The translations under genes were made by a program, and so were the position numbers. Shown here piece by piece: positions 23,274 through 35,349 of a stretch of 64,000 nucleotides of DNA. The notes under the pieces are model-generated. The model was not told the DNA's origin. It worked only from the letters and a program-made list of their open reading frames with translations, and ran no database searches. The first letter of the stretch is position 1, and every line of letters begins with the position of its first letter. Source of the stretch: Amyelois transitella (taxonomy: Eukaryota; Arthropoda; Insecta; Lepidoptera; Pyralidae). The stretch covers positions 6,843,001 to 6,907,000 of the forward strand of contig NC_083509.1 of assembly GCF_032362555.1 (NCBI RefSeq), read 5' to 3'.

Positions 23274-26200
23274 ATGGAAGAAATGAATGGAGAGCTCTAT
23301 GGGGATGGTTTAGTTAGTCTGGGAGATGAGGGTTCACTCGAGTCAACCGATAGTGGGAAACAGGAGCAAAATTGTAATATTTGCGAGTAAGTACCAGTTG
23401 ATATTAATGTATGTTGAGAGGAATATGATATTTTATTACATTTTCATCTTATTATTACAGCAATAAGTTATGCAGTCCTCGCGTATTGTCATGCCTTCAT
23501 GTTTTCTGTGAAGCTTGCATTGACAAGTTGATGGTTAATGAAGCTGGAGATTCTTTAAAATATGATCTGGCCGTGGAGTGCCCTCTATGCAAACAGGAAA
23601 CAAAGGTATTTACACAAAAATATATTATTTTCATTTAATTTTTCCATTACAGTATAAAAAGAATAATTGAATTATCATCAATATTAATTATTTTAGATAC
23701 CTGGTGGTGGAGCTGTATCACTTCCAACTGATTATCTCATCACCAATATCCTGGATGTGTCCTCTATGGATCAATCAGTTGTATGTACTTGTTGCAAGAG
23801 TAAGGAACCTGCTGTTGCCAGGTGCACAGATTGTTCCCATTTCCTATGTTCCAACTGCAACTCTGCACATGAGTTCATGAGATGTTTTGAGAATCATCGT
23901 GTGGTACCATTTGATGCCCTAAGGTCCTCTAAAGAAAAAGCTGCTGTACACAAGCCAATTTTTTGCAATCGACATGTTGGAGAAAGCTTGAAATTTTATT
24001 GTTGTGAGTGTGAAGTCGGTGCTTGTTCTGAATGTCTAACTGTTGAACATAAAGTTGGGGAACACCGTTGCGAGAGGATTGTTGATGCTGAACCCAACTT
24101 ACGTGCTGAGCTACGCAACTTTATTGTGGAAGCGAATGCTCGTGCCGTCGCTGCCGGCAGTGCCTCTGCGAAACTTGATGACGCTCTAGGAGATTTGCAA
24201 CGCCAACGTGATGATGCTGAAGCTGTCATCAATGAAGCATTCCAAGCTTATAAATCTGCTTTAGAAAGACGACGGGAAAAGGCACTTGAAGAACTGGAAC
24301 GTTTGCATAAGGAAAGGGAGCTGAAAGTAATGGATTTGTTTGATCGTGTCGATAAAACTGTTCAACGCATCGATTGCGCTTGCAAGTTCGCAGCTAGACT
24401 ACTTCGTCGCGGTGATGGTACTGAAATAGTGATGCTGAAAAAAACTGTTGCTTCACAATTTGCTCGCTTGTTGGAAGGAGCACCAGAGTTCGACGTTGAT
24501 TATTCCCTTGAGTTTACCACCAAGATGGATAAATTTGATGCCATTACTGAGGAAACATTTGGTGTTTTTCGTACTGAAGCTACCAAAGCTGAAGAACGGA
24601 AGCGCGCTAGTGAATCTTCCGCTATAGTTTCTGTCGCATCTAATGCTCACTCCCCAGCCGTCTCTGTGACAAATGCTCCCGTCTTTGATGACTTCCCACC
24701 CTTGGGGAATGTCCGCCGCGTTACGGGCGTGACTGGCGTCGGAGCTATTGTAGGAGTGCCTGGTGGAGTACCTGCGATCGGCGTTCCAGTAGTTGGTGCA
24801 GTGCCGGGAGTCGGACCTGTTACCAATCCTAGTGTGATTCAGGGGGTGGTCAATGTGAACAGCGCTTCAGGAGTAGGGGGCGTGACGGGCGTAGGCGGTG
24901 TGCCTGCTCTGCCTTCCATGGTAGAATATAACCTTCAGCAACTTGCTAGCATTGCTGAGAAGGATGTACCGCCAACTCAACATGCCTCTCCGGCTCCTTC
25001 ATTCACCCTTGCTGAATTGCTGGCTGGAGATCTTAACTCTCCTCAAGCATACAACAACTTGCAAGCACTTGCTAAACTAGGATTAAATACCGGTAAGTGC
25101 ACAGTTCTGTAAAAGAATTCAATTATTTTTTTCTTTGTATTAACAAAGATAAATTTTAAAATATTTGTTTTGTGCCTGTAATTGAAGGATGATCTAATTT
25201 TGCAGAAGTCAATGGATTTGGCGGAGTAGGAGGCATAAGCGGCGTTGGCCCACGTGGTGTTTCACCAGGCAGGCCTTTGTTAACGGCAGCAGAAGAAGCT
25301 GCCCTAGTGGCACCGCCGGCGCCTCTAGTTCGCGCCACCAAAGCTACGCCCATGCACATAAGGTTCAAGTTCGGCCAACTCGGCGGTGGCAAGGGCCAAT
25401 TCAATTCGCCGCACGGATTCTGTCTAGGAAATGATGAGGATATAATAGTTGCTGATACTAACAATCACCGTATTACTGTGAGCTTTTCGTTTATATTTAT
25501 TTTTGTTTTTCTATTCTAACAAATTGTTTGGAGGAATATATTATTTAAAAAAAAATATTATTTTTCTTTTAGGTATTCGACAAATCTGGTAACTACAAGT
25601 TTCATTTTGGCGTGGCTGGCAAGGAGGAGGGCCAGTTGTGGTACCCACGTAAAGTAGCGGTGGTCCGTGCCACCGGAAAGTTTGTTGTATGCGACCGCGG
25701 AAATGAGAGGTCGCGCATGCAAATATTCACCAAAAACGGACACTTTTTGAAGAAAATCGCCGTAAGTTTAATCCTCGCTTTTGTCAGTCTTTTAACATAG
25801 GAAGAAACAAACAGAAACTAAGTTATATTACAGTTTTACATCCCCTCGAATCGAAAAGAAGTAGTTTTATATAATTTACTAGCTGTGCCCGCGACTTCGA
25901 CCGCGTGGAATAGTTATTTTGGGCATCATTGAAGCCCTCAAGGATGTATAATTTTCCCCGTTTTATTTTCACATTTTCCATTATTCCTTCGCTTCTAAAA
26001 ATTGCCTAAAGCAGCGTGAAGTAATATAGCCTAAAGCCTTCTTCGATAATTCGATAAATGGTCTATTCAACGCAAAAAGAATTTTTCAATTCGAACCTGT
26101 AGTTCCTGAGATTAGTGCATTCAAACAACTCCATTTTACCTTAAACCAACTTTGAGACACCTTTAAGACTTAGCAATATTTTATGTTTTTGCTTCTTCTT

Positions 26201-27530
26201 TACAACAATTTTGTTTTTATATGTCTGGTCAATATTATAGGTTATAAATATATATATTACAGAAAAATATTTGTTCCAGGTGCGATTTATCGATATAGTC
26301 GCTGGGTTGGCCGTGACTGCTGAAGGACTTATCGTCGCGGTGGACAGTGTCACGCCAACAGTTTTCATTTTGTCTGAGGAAGGTGACCTCATGAGCTGGT
26401 TTGACTGCAGCGAGTGCATGAGGGAGCCGTCGGACATTGCTATCAGTGGTAAGCGGCGAAATCTTGTGAACTTTTTGTTAAAAATCTTCAGTAAGTGGAC
26501 CTTGGGCTATACTACGCCCACAGTTTTAATTCTCTCTGAGGAAGGTGAGCTCATAATCTGGATTGACTGTAAGTGCATGAGGATTTTAAATATTAAAATG
26601 AGTTTTAACGCAGGTAAAAACAGGCTTTGAATATCGCCTAGAAGGGTTAAATAAATAGAAAAATGTTATAGGTACAAAATAATTATGTCTTAAGAATCAG
26701 AAAAATGATTAAGAACGTCTTTTTATTACAGGAAAAGAATTCTATGTGTGCGATTTCAAGGGGCACTGCGTGGTTGTGTTCGACGACGAGGGCCGATTCC
26801 TTCGTCGTATAGGCTGCGAGAACGTCACTAACTTCCCCAATGGAATAGACGTGTCCGACGCCGGGGACGTACTCATTGGGGATTCCCACGGGAACAAGTT
26901 TCATGTAGCTGTGTTCTCCCGTGACGGAGTGTTGGTCACTGAATTTGAGTGCCCCTATGTCAAGGTATTTATTTTTTCTTAAGGTGATTGAAATATCTTA
27001 CATGCAATCATTATTTATATTTCATAATGTAAATTTTACCATGGCCATACGGTTTCCAGTAGAGTAGAATAACATTTAATCTCTATGTGTTAGAGGCGAC
27101 TAAAGGACAAAACTAGTACATGAAAATTCCATGCAGGCAGCTTTTGATTGTACATATTCTTCAATTAAGAACATTTTGATGACAAATACGTTTAGGCTAG
27201 TGGACACCAGGCCCTTTAGCATTGAACAAGACAGGAGGGTGCAACTGAGAACACGCAAAAAAGAGAGATGACATAGGTGTTTTTAGATTTTAATTGTTAA
27301 TTTAGTAAATCAAATTATATAAATGTGGCGTGGTACTCATACAAAATAAAATCTGATCACTTTGCCACCCACACATTTACATAAGATTATTTCAGTGGCA
27401 CCAATAAGTATATTGTATTGTGCAGGTTTCCCGTTGTTGCGGTTTGAAGATAACATCTGAAGGTTACATTGTCACTCTGGCTAAGAATAATCATCATGTT
27501 CTAGTCCTCAACACCCTTTACATTGTCTGA
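23274..27530 (+). CDS. wech: RING/B-box/coiled-coil/NHL protein, Wech (Dappled)-like, 8 exons, 873 aa
   Basis: TRIM-NHL protein; Drosophila Wech links integrin to the cytoskeleton at muscle attachment sites, and relatives act in RNA regulation. Exons: 23274-23386, 23461-23605, 23697-25092, 25206-25477, 25573-25761, 26280-26448, 26732-26964, 27426-27530 (2622 nt, phases consistent). Residues 34-83 form a RING ([17 protein letters not shown]). B-box 1 starts near residue 116 and B-box 2 near 170 ([16 protein letters not shown]). An Ala/Glu/Arg-rich coiled coil runs to about 330. A Gly/Val-rich linker, [12 protein letters not shown], sits around 440-500. NHL repeats from about 600 show [58 protein letters not shown] and a C-terminal LVLNTLYIV. 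The Wech assignment rests on remembered NHL similarity, so Brat/TRIM71-type paralogy is less likely but not excluded. Confidence 0.88.
25881..26120 (+). repeat. Retroelement fragment in wech intron 5
   Basis: Starts CTAGCTGTGCCCGCGACTTC, as at 20395, and continues with TTCGAACCTGTAGTTCCTGAGATTAGTGCATTCAAAC-type sequence of lepidopteran non-LTR 3' regions. No coding frame. Confidence 0.5.
26485..26590 (+). pseudogene. Decayed partial copy of wech exon 6
   Basis: Only about 40 bp past the donor of exon 6, this intronic stretch repeats the exon's central part: both contain ACAGTTTT, TCTGAGGAAGGTGA and TGCATGAGG in the same order and spacing. Here the frame is changed (ACTGTAAGTGCATGAGG) and no acceptor precedes it, so it is read as a local duplication relic rather than an alternative exon. 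Confidence 0.75.
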
Positions 27531-30500
27531 GGAGCAACTCGATGGCTGTAAGTCTGCATACTACAAGATCTCACATTTATTCCCTATATTTTATATTTAA
27601 TTGCTGATTTTACAAAGCTTAAAATTTTTTTGCTAAACCAGTATTTGACTTTTTTTCTTTATTTTATTTTAAATTCAATGTAAGTCTTGAGTTTTAACAC
27701 TCTAACCATGTGCAGTGAACCTCGGCACAGATCATCTGCTTCATTGTTTTCCAGTTTTGTTGCATTTTAGAAGCAACAAAGTGTCACTGCTTATGGATAG
27801 ATCTTGAAGTCATTGTTTCCAAAGTACTGAATTATTTTGTATTTTTGGTTTTTTTCATCTTTTTTTTTCATTTTATATGGTTGCATTTAGTTATTAGTTA
27901 TGAGAAATCCAAAGTTTAGTGTTAATTAATATTCATCTTCTTGTATTTGTAGTAATATGTATGTATGTCCAGACTATCATTAAATGGAAAATTTTTAAAT
28001 TATTTGGTTTTGGATGAATAGTTTTTGGTCCTTAATGAATGGTGTTTACAGTATTCATAATCTTAAAATAGAAATTTGTGCATGCACACCATTTGATCAT
28101 AGTAAAGCTAACTGTTAAACCTTATTTTATGTAAGTGTGCCATTCAACGAGAAATATTTTTTTGTACTTAGAAAGTAATTAATCTTTGGTTTGATGGCTA
28201 AATTATTCGGTGGTATTGTTGGTGCAAACATTCGATTTTATATAAATTTCTTATTAAAGGTCATTTACATCTCACTTTCTTTAGTCTCTAGAAGACAGTT
28301 GGTAAATTATTTTAATGATTGACATGAGCATTAATTTAGCTTCTTAATTTTTAATGTTCTTAAATCTCAGTAGAATGGTAGACCTACATTTTTTTATTAA
28401 ACTATTCAGGACCTTAAACTCTTATCCAACAAGATGACCTGAAACCTGTATTTACATACATATTGACTGGGCTGTTATATTTCGTTTTCAAAATTTAGCA
28501 GCTGGTATGGTTCCTAGTTCGAGTGAAGTTTTAAACATGTCAATTAGGGGACTGCGTGGGTGTGTCGCCTCGAATCTATATCGTTTGTTGCTAGGACTTA
28601 ACCAAAATAAGTATCTCATTTCAAAACTATAGACCATTATTACAACACTCAGTTGCTTGATAGAGTACTAATAGAACGCACAATTTGAGTTTTGTAACAA
28701 AATTAAGACCAAAGGAGGCGACACTAATAAAACGTGCCATCTAGTTTAGGTTAATCTCGTATACAATATTATATATTGTCCGTTAAAATATATTTACCAT
28801 TTACAGAATTCTTGTGTCTATACAAAATGTTTTTCATGTACTCTTGTTTTGAGAGCCTATTACATATAAAATTTTTCGTGAGTAGGCTATTACGATATAC
28901 ATGTAGATGTTTGGTTCATTATAAATTTATCTTAATGGTGAACCACAGTGCTCTATTATTGGAAAGCAGGAGTTAATTAAAACTTTGCAATAATTTTGTA
29001 CAATATAACTGGGATAGTTAATGAAGTATATTATAAACATTTATGGTATGCAGCATTTTCATGTATACAGAACAATGATACGGGTATTTCTTTTATGGCG
29101 CCTTTATTATTGGCAAATAATCCGGTTGTTTTATATACATCACGCATCACTCATGAAACGTTGATATTATAGAACCGCAAATAACATTTCTATTACATTC
29201 TAATGATGGATTGTAGGATAATTGGTTCATGAAACTATTTGTCACAAAAGCTGGAAATAGTTTGGTAATAATATATTTTATTGAATTTTATGATAAGATT
29301 CATTGTCCGACGCTTTAAGACTGTTTAACACATTTTCAATTTACTGTATACATGAATCTGGTGTCAAAATGTAATTTTATTTGTATCTATGAGAGGTGGA
29401 CTATCGTATTTTGTCGCCTAAAAGTTACCTATATTTATATATATTTTTATAACTATCCACTTTTAATATTCAAAATTAAATTTATAATTTTTAGATTATA
29501 ATCTATTGTACGAAAAATTAAATGATCTGCGGTTCACATTTTGCGATACGATCATTAGATTTTCATCCAAAAAGTATGGCCCATTGTATCATTTAATGAC
29601 TTGGGACTTTCGGCAAGTAGACACATCGATAATAATATGGTAAAATACGTCTATTACATTATATACACAAGTAATGGTCATACAATATTTATCTATTTCA
29701 AAATTCACCATTTATCCAAGAATTTTATAGTCTTCCAAATATAAATTAGGCTTTTTTCGGCAAATTATCTACTCAAATTACAAATGCATAAATGAAATTC
29801 ATGCGGTACACATTATTTATTTTCTTTTTAAATATGTATTATTTTACTTTTAAACAGGACATTAAATACTAAAATTATTTATATAAATATATTTATAGAT
29901 GACCATTATTTTGTTTTGCAAAAAGATACATGATATATTATAGTACTTAACCCAGACCACCTAAAATTAGTGTGATATTTTATTGATATCTTATTAATTT
30001 TTCATAAATATATTAAGCTCTCTAAATTGTATTACTGCATGAAATTGTAACTGATAATCTCTTATGTGTACGAGATATATACCTTGGAAACTGTGAAGGT
30101 GATCATTGATATAAAAGGTAAGTTGAAATGTAGTGAAATTGAAAAATAATTGAAGACTTTATATGGTTACTCAAATATTGCGAAGTGAGTAAATGTCTAG
30201 TCCAATCAAATATTAAAAGTTTATTGGATCAAAGCTCGTATAATCTAGATCGCATGGACTCTTTCACTGCTTTTCATTTTTTTTTCTTATTAATGATCAT
30301 CTTTGTAATCTGAAAATGTTTCGTTAACATAATCGAGCCATATTATTATCATTATTTATCGTCAATAATCGCAAACGTTAGCTTAAATAAATATGTGTAC
30401 TTAATTAGTAAATAGGTATTTATTTGTTGTTGAAACAGTTTACAATATTCGATATCTTTGCAACATTTGATGTGATATGAGCAATAATAGAGACAATGAA

Positions 30501-33500
30501 CCAACAATTTAAGACTTGGACTCAATATATGAAAGACACACAAGAAGCCGCAGTGGCGATGGCGGTCGTATAAGAGCCAGTGATAACTTGAACATAGACA
30601 TTTTGAGTCTGAATCCTCTATTGATTAGTGAGTAACTTTTGGGTTTATTTTTCATATTGTTTTTAAGTTATTTGTTTCAGGATTTTTGTCCCGATAGCAT
30701 TAGGGAATTTTATTTTCTTTATTTTAACTAGGTTTAAAATAACGAGTCTACATACCCCTCGCGGATGAGTAGGTGTGATTAATACTCTCATTTTGTCATT
30801 TTACTTTTTTGTTTAATTATATGTTCCGGGCCTATATTTGAATAGTATTTTTGGCCAGTGTGTTTAGGCCTTTAGAGTTACGAATTTTTACTGCCAAATT
30901 ATTTTCTTACGATATTTGTGCATGCACATAGTAATTATTTTATTGTATGATATTTGTAAATTAGTCACTAATTGTTGCCAATTTTTTTTGTTTTATTATT
31001 ATTAATATTCAGGGTTTAATACGATAATGTTCATTTTTAATTTGTTGTCATTGATTAAAATTATTGTGTGTTAGTGAAGTAAAATTAACCGAAATAGAAC
31101 TTATTATTGCCCCAAAGGGAGCGTTTGACGCTATTAATAAAAATGCTTTAGGGTTGCATAAAAATATTTAAAAAAGTGGTGTGATAAGTTTTGGATAATT
31201 TTACAAATTATACTATTTTATGTGTGAATTCCAATATTAATATAAATTTAAAAGTTGAAATGTCATTATATTAAATTGTATTTAAATTTTCCAACCATTT
31301 GCAATGACATTGATATTCTGTCTTATATTTTAAAAGTATTATTATAGTTTATATAATTAACTCTTTGATGTTTCGTGATATATATTTGACAATGTTTCCT
31401 TTGTTCTTGCCATATATCTTATGTAGGAGTCAGCGTAGATTTTTTGTAGGTCTAGTATTTTAAATTTGGTATACACAACATAACAGTATCACAAGTTTGC
31501 CTATATGGTGGTGTTGTTTAGAGATGTTTATTAGTGGTTGGCGCAGGCGCGGCGGTTATTCGCCGCGGCTGCTTGGCTGTATATTCTTGCCCTAGCAAGT
31601 AAGCACTTTGTCATGGGATAGTGGCAGGTCAAATGGTATTTATTGTCCATTGACATTACTCGATAATAATTGTATCATTAGAGTACATTACAGTAGCCTT
31701 TTCTCGGGAATCTTAAAGTTACCTATATACACATAAAAGCAATTTTGGTAAATATATTTCTCTTGAATCTATATTCCCTTATGTATCCAGCAATAAATTA
31801 CTTCAGTAGTTGTGTAGTATCACTTTATATGGCGTTGAATATTGGTGCTTCCTCGGTGGCCAATGGTGATTGTGCGGGTTGGGTGTGGCAGCGGGTATGA
31901 ATGAGTCGAGGAGGCGTCACGCCGGCGCCAGGTAACGTGATAGTCGTAGGGTTCGCAGCGCACAAGGTGAGCTCTAATGTTACCCTCCCTATTGGAGGTG
32001 GGCGTATTGCCTATGTTGTGGCACCAAGCACAGCTAGTTGGTTCCGGTGGAGTGTTGTGGCATTATGTATTAAATTCTTAAACACTTCATATTTTATGGT
32101 AATTTGGTGGGAATAATTTTTCTTTAATATTTTTGAAGATAATTCCAATAATACAGCATGCTCAAATAATTGATTTTCTTTTATCCACCTAAAATTTGGT
32201 CTCCACTCTTCTTAAAACAACATAAATAATATAAGGTTGTGAGCTCTATTCCCATTGGAATTTTAAGCCACATGTGTGCTTGTGCAATAAATATCACAGT
32301 TTGGATCTAGGCTTTTAAATTATTATAGATTATATACATTGTTGAGCTGATATAAAAATTTAATATATTATTATACCTTTTAAATATTGTTAAAGAATTC
32401 TAATTGCATTCCACATCTTAGAGTGAACGAATTTGAGACGACCGTTTTTGTCTACATTATACAAGTTATTTTTTTTTACAATTGTAGGATTATTAGCAGT
32501 TGCCAATGTTTTTCCTTTAGTCAGTAAAAGTACAAACGTTTTAATATACAATTCTTGGTATTTACGTATTGTAGTGATCTTATTTTTAATTGATTCTATA
32601 ACTATAAGCATAATTTTTTCACATAGCGGCCATTTAGATATTCCTCATCTCACAAATTATTCAGTAAAAAAACAAAACATATCATACCAAATCAATTTGG
32701 TTTTCATATAAATTGTCTGCAACTCCCGTGCCCTTCTCAACTGTGGTCAAATGGCTATTTCTTGTTTGTTTTCAAATTAGATATAAGTTTCTACTAGATT
32801 ACACCTTATTAAGTTTCTTGTCATCTTTATGTTGAAATGTGAAAATTATTGTAATGTTTCGTGTGAATGGTGCATGTTCCAAATGCAAATTTTAATTTTG
32901 ATCCAAAGATTCATTTATTTTTTATTATTATAATTTAATTATTATCGCGATACAAAAATGACATTTGTGGAGTGTGCATTGGTATTTGATACTAGGATTA
33001 ACATTTTTCGTAGAGTTGGTGCAGCCGAGCAAATCTCTACTTCTTATATTCTCTTAGGAATATATTGCTCAATAATTTAATTCTGTTGAAAAGTATTTTA
33101 AACTTAGGAATAGTCCACACGGATGTGTTTAGTATGACTGTGGACTTTGCGACACGAAATTATATCTAACAGACAATACCCTCCGTAAAGATTTGAAACA
33201 TAGTAAACGTTGAAGTTTTATTAGATGTAGTGTTTTGCCTTCACGGCAGCTGGCAGCGTGCCACGACCGCAAGCTGCAGGGGCTGGCAATGCAGCACACG
33301 GCCGGCGGCACTTGGGCGCTGTCTTCACCCCGCTTTGCTACTTGTAGTTACTCTTTTATTTCCACACATATCTTTGAATCGAGTATACCACCGTCATTAA
33401 TGCAAAGGCAGAAACGATAATGTGCCGCCGACCTTGTGTGATGGTGTTGTCTGAACGATTGTGTATATACTCGCCCCACAGTCAACGAAAATTGTTATGT

Positions 33501-35349
33501 AATCCATACAGGAGTCTCTGCTGCATTGTGCCTAGATCTTAGAAGTTAATGGTATCAAGGTAGAGTTAATCTCAAATATTTTGGCTCTTTGAATATTCCA
33601 TGATATTATTTTGTTTTTCATGAAAATGTATTTACATTATATACATACATACTTAGTAATATTATTGTATACATGAATATACATTGCGTGGTTTGTAATT
33701 TGATGTTTAATTTTATTTTAAAATAAGATGCCCAACTGGTTATGCCTGTCCACGATGGTAAGGAAATTGAGTGATTAATACACAATTGGTCATCGAATAC
33801 CAGTAATTTATTTGTGGGCAGAAGTATTACTTTTTCTTTTTAACTGGTTGCACATCTTACTTTGACCAATATCATGCACTGCTGAAGTAACTTGAGAATT
33901 TGCCAAGTTGTCTCTCTGTGTGACGGCCAGTGCAAGTTTTCACGTGACCTTAGCGGGTATTTCTTAATAATTATAAGTTTATTATCGTGTACTGTGGCCA
34001 GGATAACAACAGCACAGAGCAGTGTATTTTAGAGCCTGCCTAAAATATATTTTTGTCATGAGTTTATTTAGGTATATACATGTTATTATTCACATATTAC
34101 AGTTTCTCAATATTAGCTTGTATTTTAATTAAGAAATAATCATATTTAACATTGCCAGGTGATCAGCAACCTGCACTTTAATATTTTTGGAAACTATTGA
34201 ACTTAAATTGTACTGACTTTATAAATATATTTACTTCAATAAAGATTTTCCATGCCACTAAATACGTGTTTTATTTATTGAAACGATTTGTTAAACAACA
34301 ATTAAATTTATTAAATAAGCTCATATACATAATAAAATAATGCATAAATAGAATGATTTTTCACATTTCTTAGCGCATCTTGGTGCTATGAGTATGAATT
34401 ACCTTTCAGTACAAAAAATATAAGTACGGTGGGCCACAATTTTAAGGTCCCTGAGATACAAAAGTTGTGTAAGTACTTTTTTCTATGTGGCCCACTACAC
34501 ATTCACTTCTAATTGGTAGTTAACCTCCATATAAAGGGAAAATTAAAACTAATAGGACTTTTGAGATTATAATATTCCATGTATCCCACTTGTCCCATAA
34601 TGGTAATGGGACTTTTGGGAGTAACTAGTCCCATCCACAAGAGACTATTTGGTTTGTGTCAATAGTTCCATGGGACTACTGGGATAAAAGTGTCTCACTT
34701 GTTTCGCCATAGAACTACTCAATAGGACTAGAAGGATAGACCGTTAATTTTCAAGATATAAAATCAATACTTTAAAAAATTAGCTTTTATATGATACTGT
34801 GAAAGGGCACTCTAAGACTGGGATGGTTTGCGAGCGACTTGTGAAAGCCTGCATGTACCCACCTTGTATATTGTTCACTAGTAGCTTGAGTCATTTATAT
34901 TTTGTTCGATTTAGGCTAGGAATAGCTGCCAAGACAGAATCGCTTTACAACATTTACTTTATGGCAGAATTTGTACAATCATGTTAAATTCCTCTACAAC
35001 CACTTGCTTATTTATTGGTTTCTACGGTATTTGTAGAACTTATTGATTATTAGTAGACTGGCAAGTAAAAAATTGAAAAAGAAATGAGATAAATGGAAGA
35101 AGCTCCACTTAACTCCAAGAGTTAGCTCTTAAATTTAAAAAAGTAGAGAACGCCTTACTTTTTCACCTACATAGATATGTTACAAATTATTTCGCTCTGA
35201 AAGTAGCGGTAGCGGTCTGGAGCGGCCCTGAATACTTTACAAAGATCCACCAATGGATTTCGATGATAGATTTACATAGTATGTATTTTACACCGAATGT
35301 ATTGATAAATTTATTAATTTGCCGTACATATGATCTCATAGTAAAAAAA
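27531..35349. other. Gene-poor stretch between wech and AMDHD2
   Basis: No gene with recognisable homology. The 5' part must include the wech 3' UTR; a clear AATAAA at about 34240 would be a terminal signal if that UTR is very long. Short GC-richer, coding-like patches on the plus strand occur at about 30540-30620, 31535-31600, 31855-31965 and 33235-33330. A fragment at 27190-27275 resembles the repeat at 8500-8665. From 34430 to 34750 there is a patch with several TGGGAC and GTCCCAT motifs. Confidence 0.5.

Noticed and set aside
23996-24650. Minus-strand ORFs inside wech exon 3
   Set aside because: Shadows of a confident plus-strand coding exon.
27531-34260. let-7 target sites in the possible wech 3' UTR, as known for the related lin-41
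   Set aside because: I scanned by eye for CTACCTC on the plus strand and found none in this interval.
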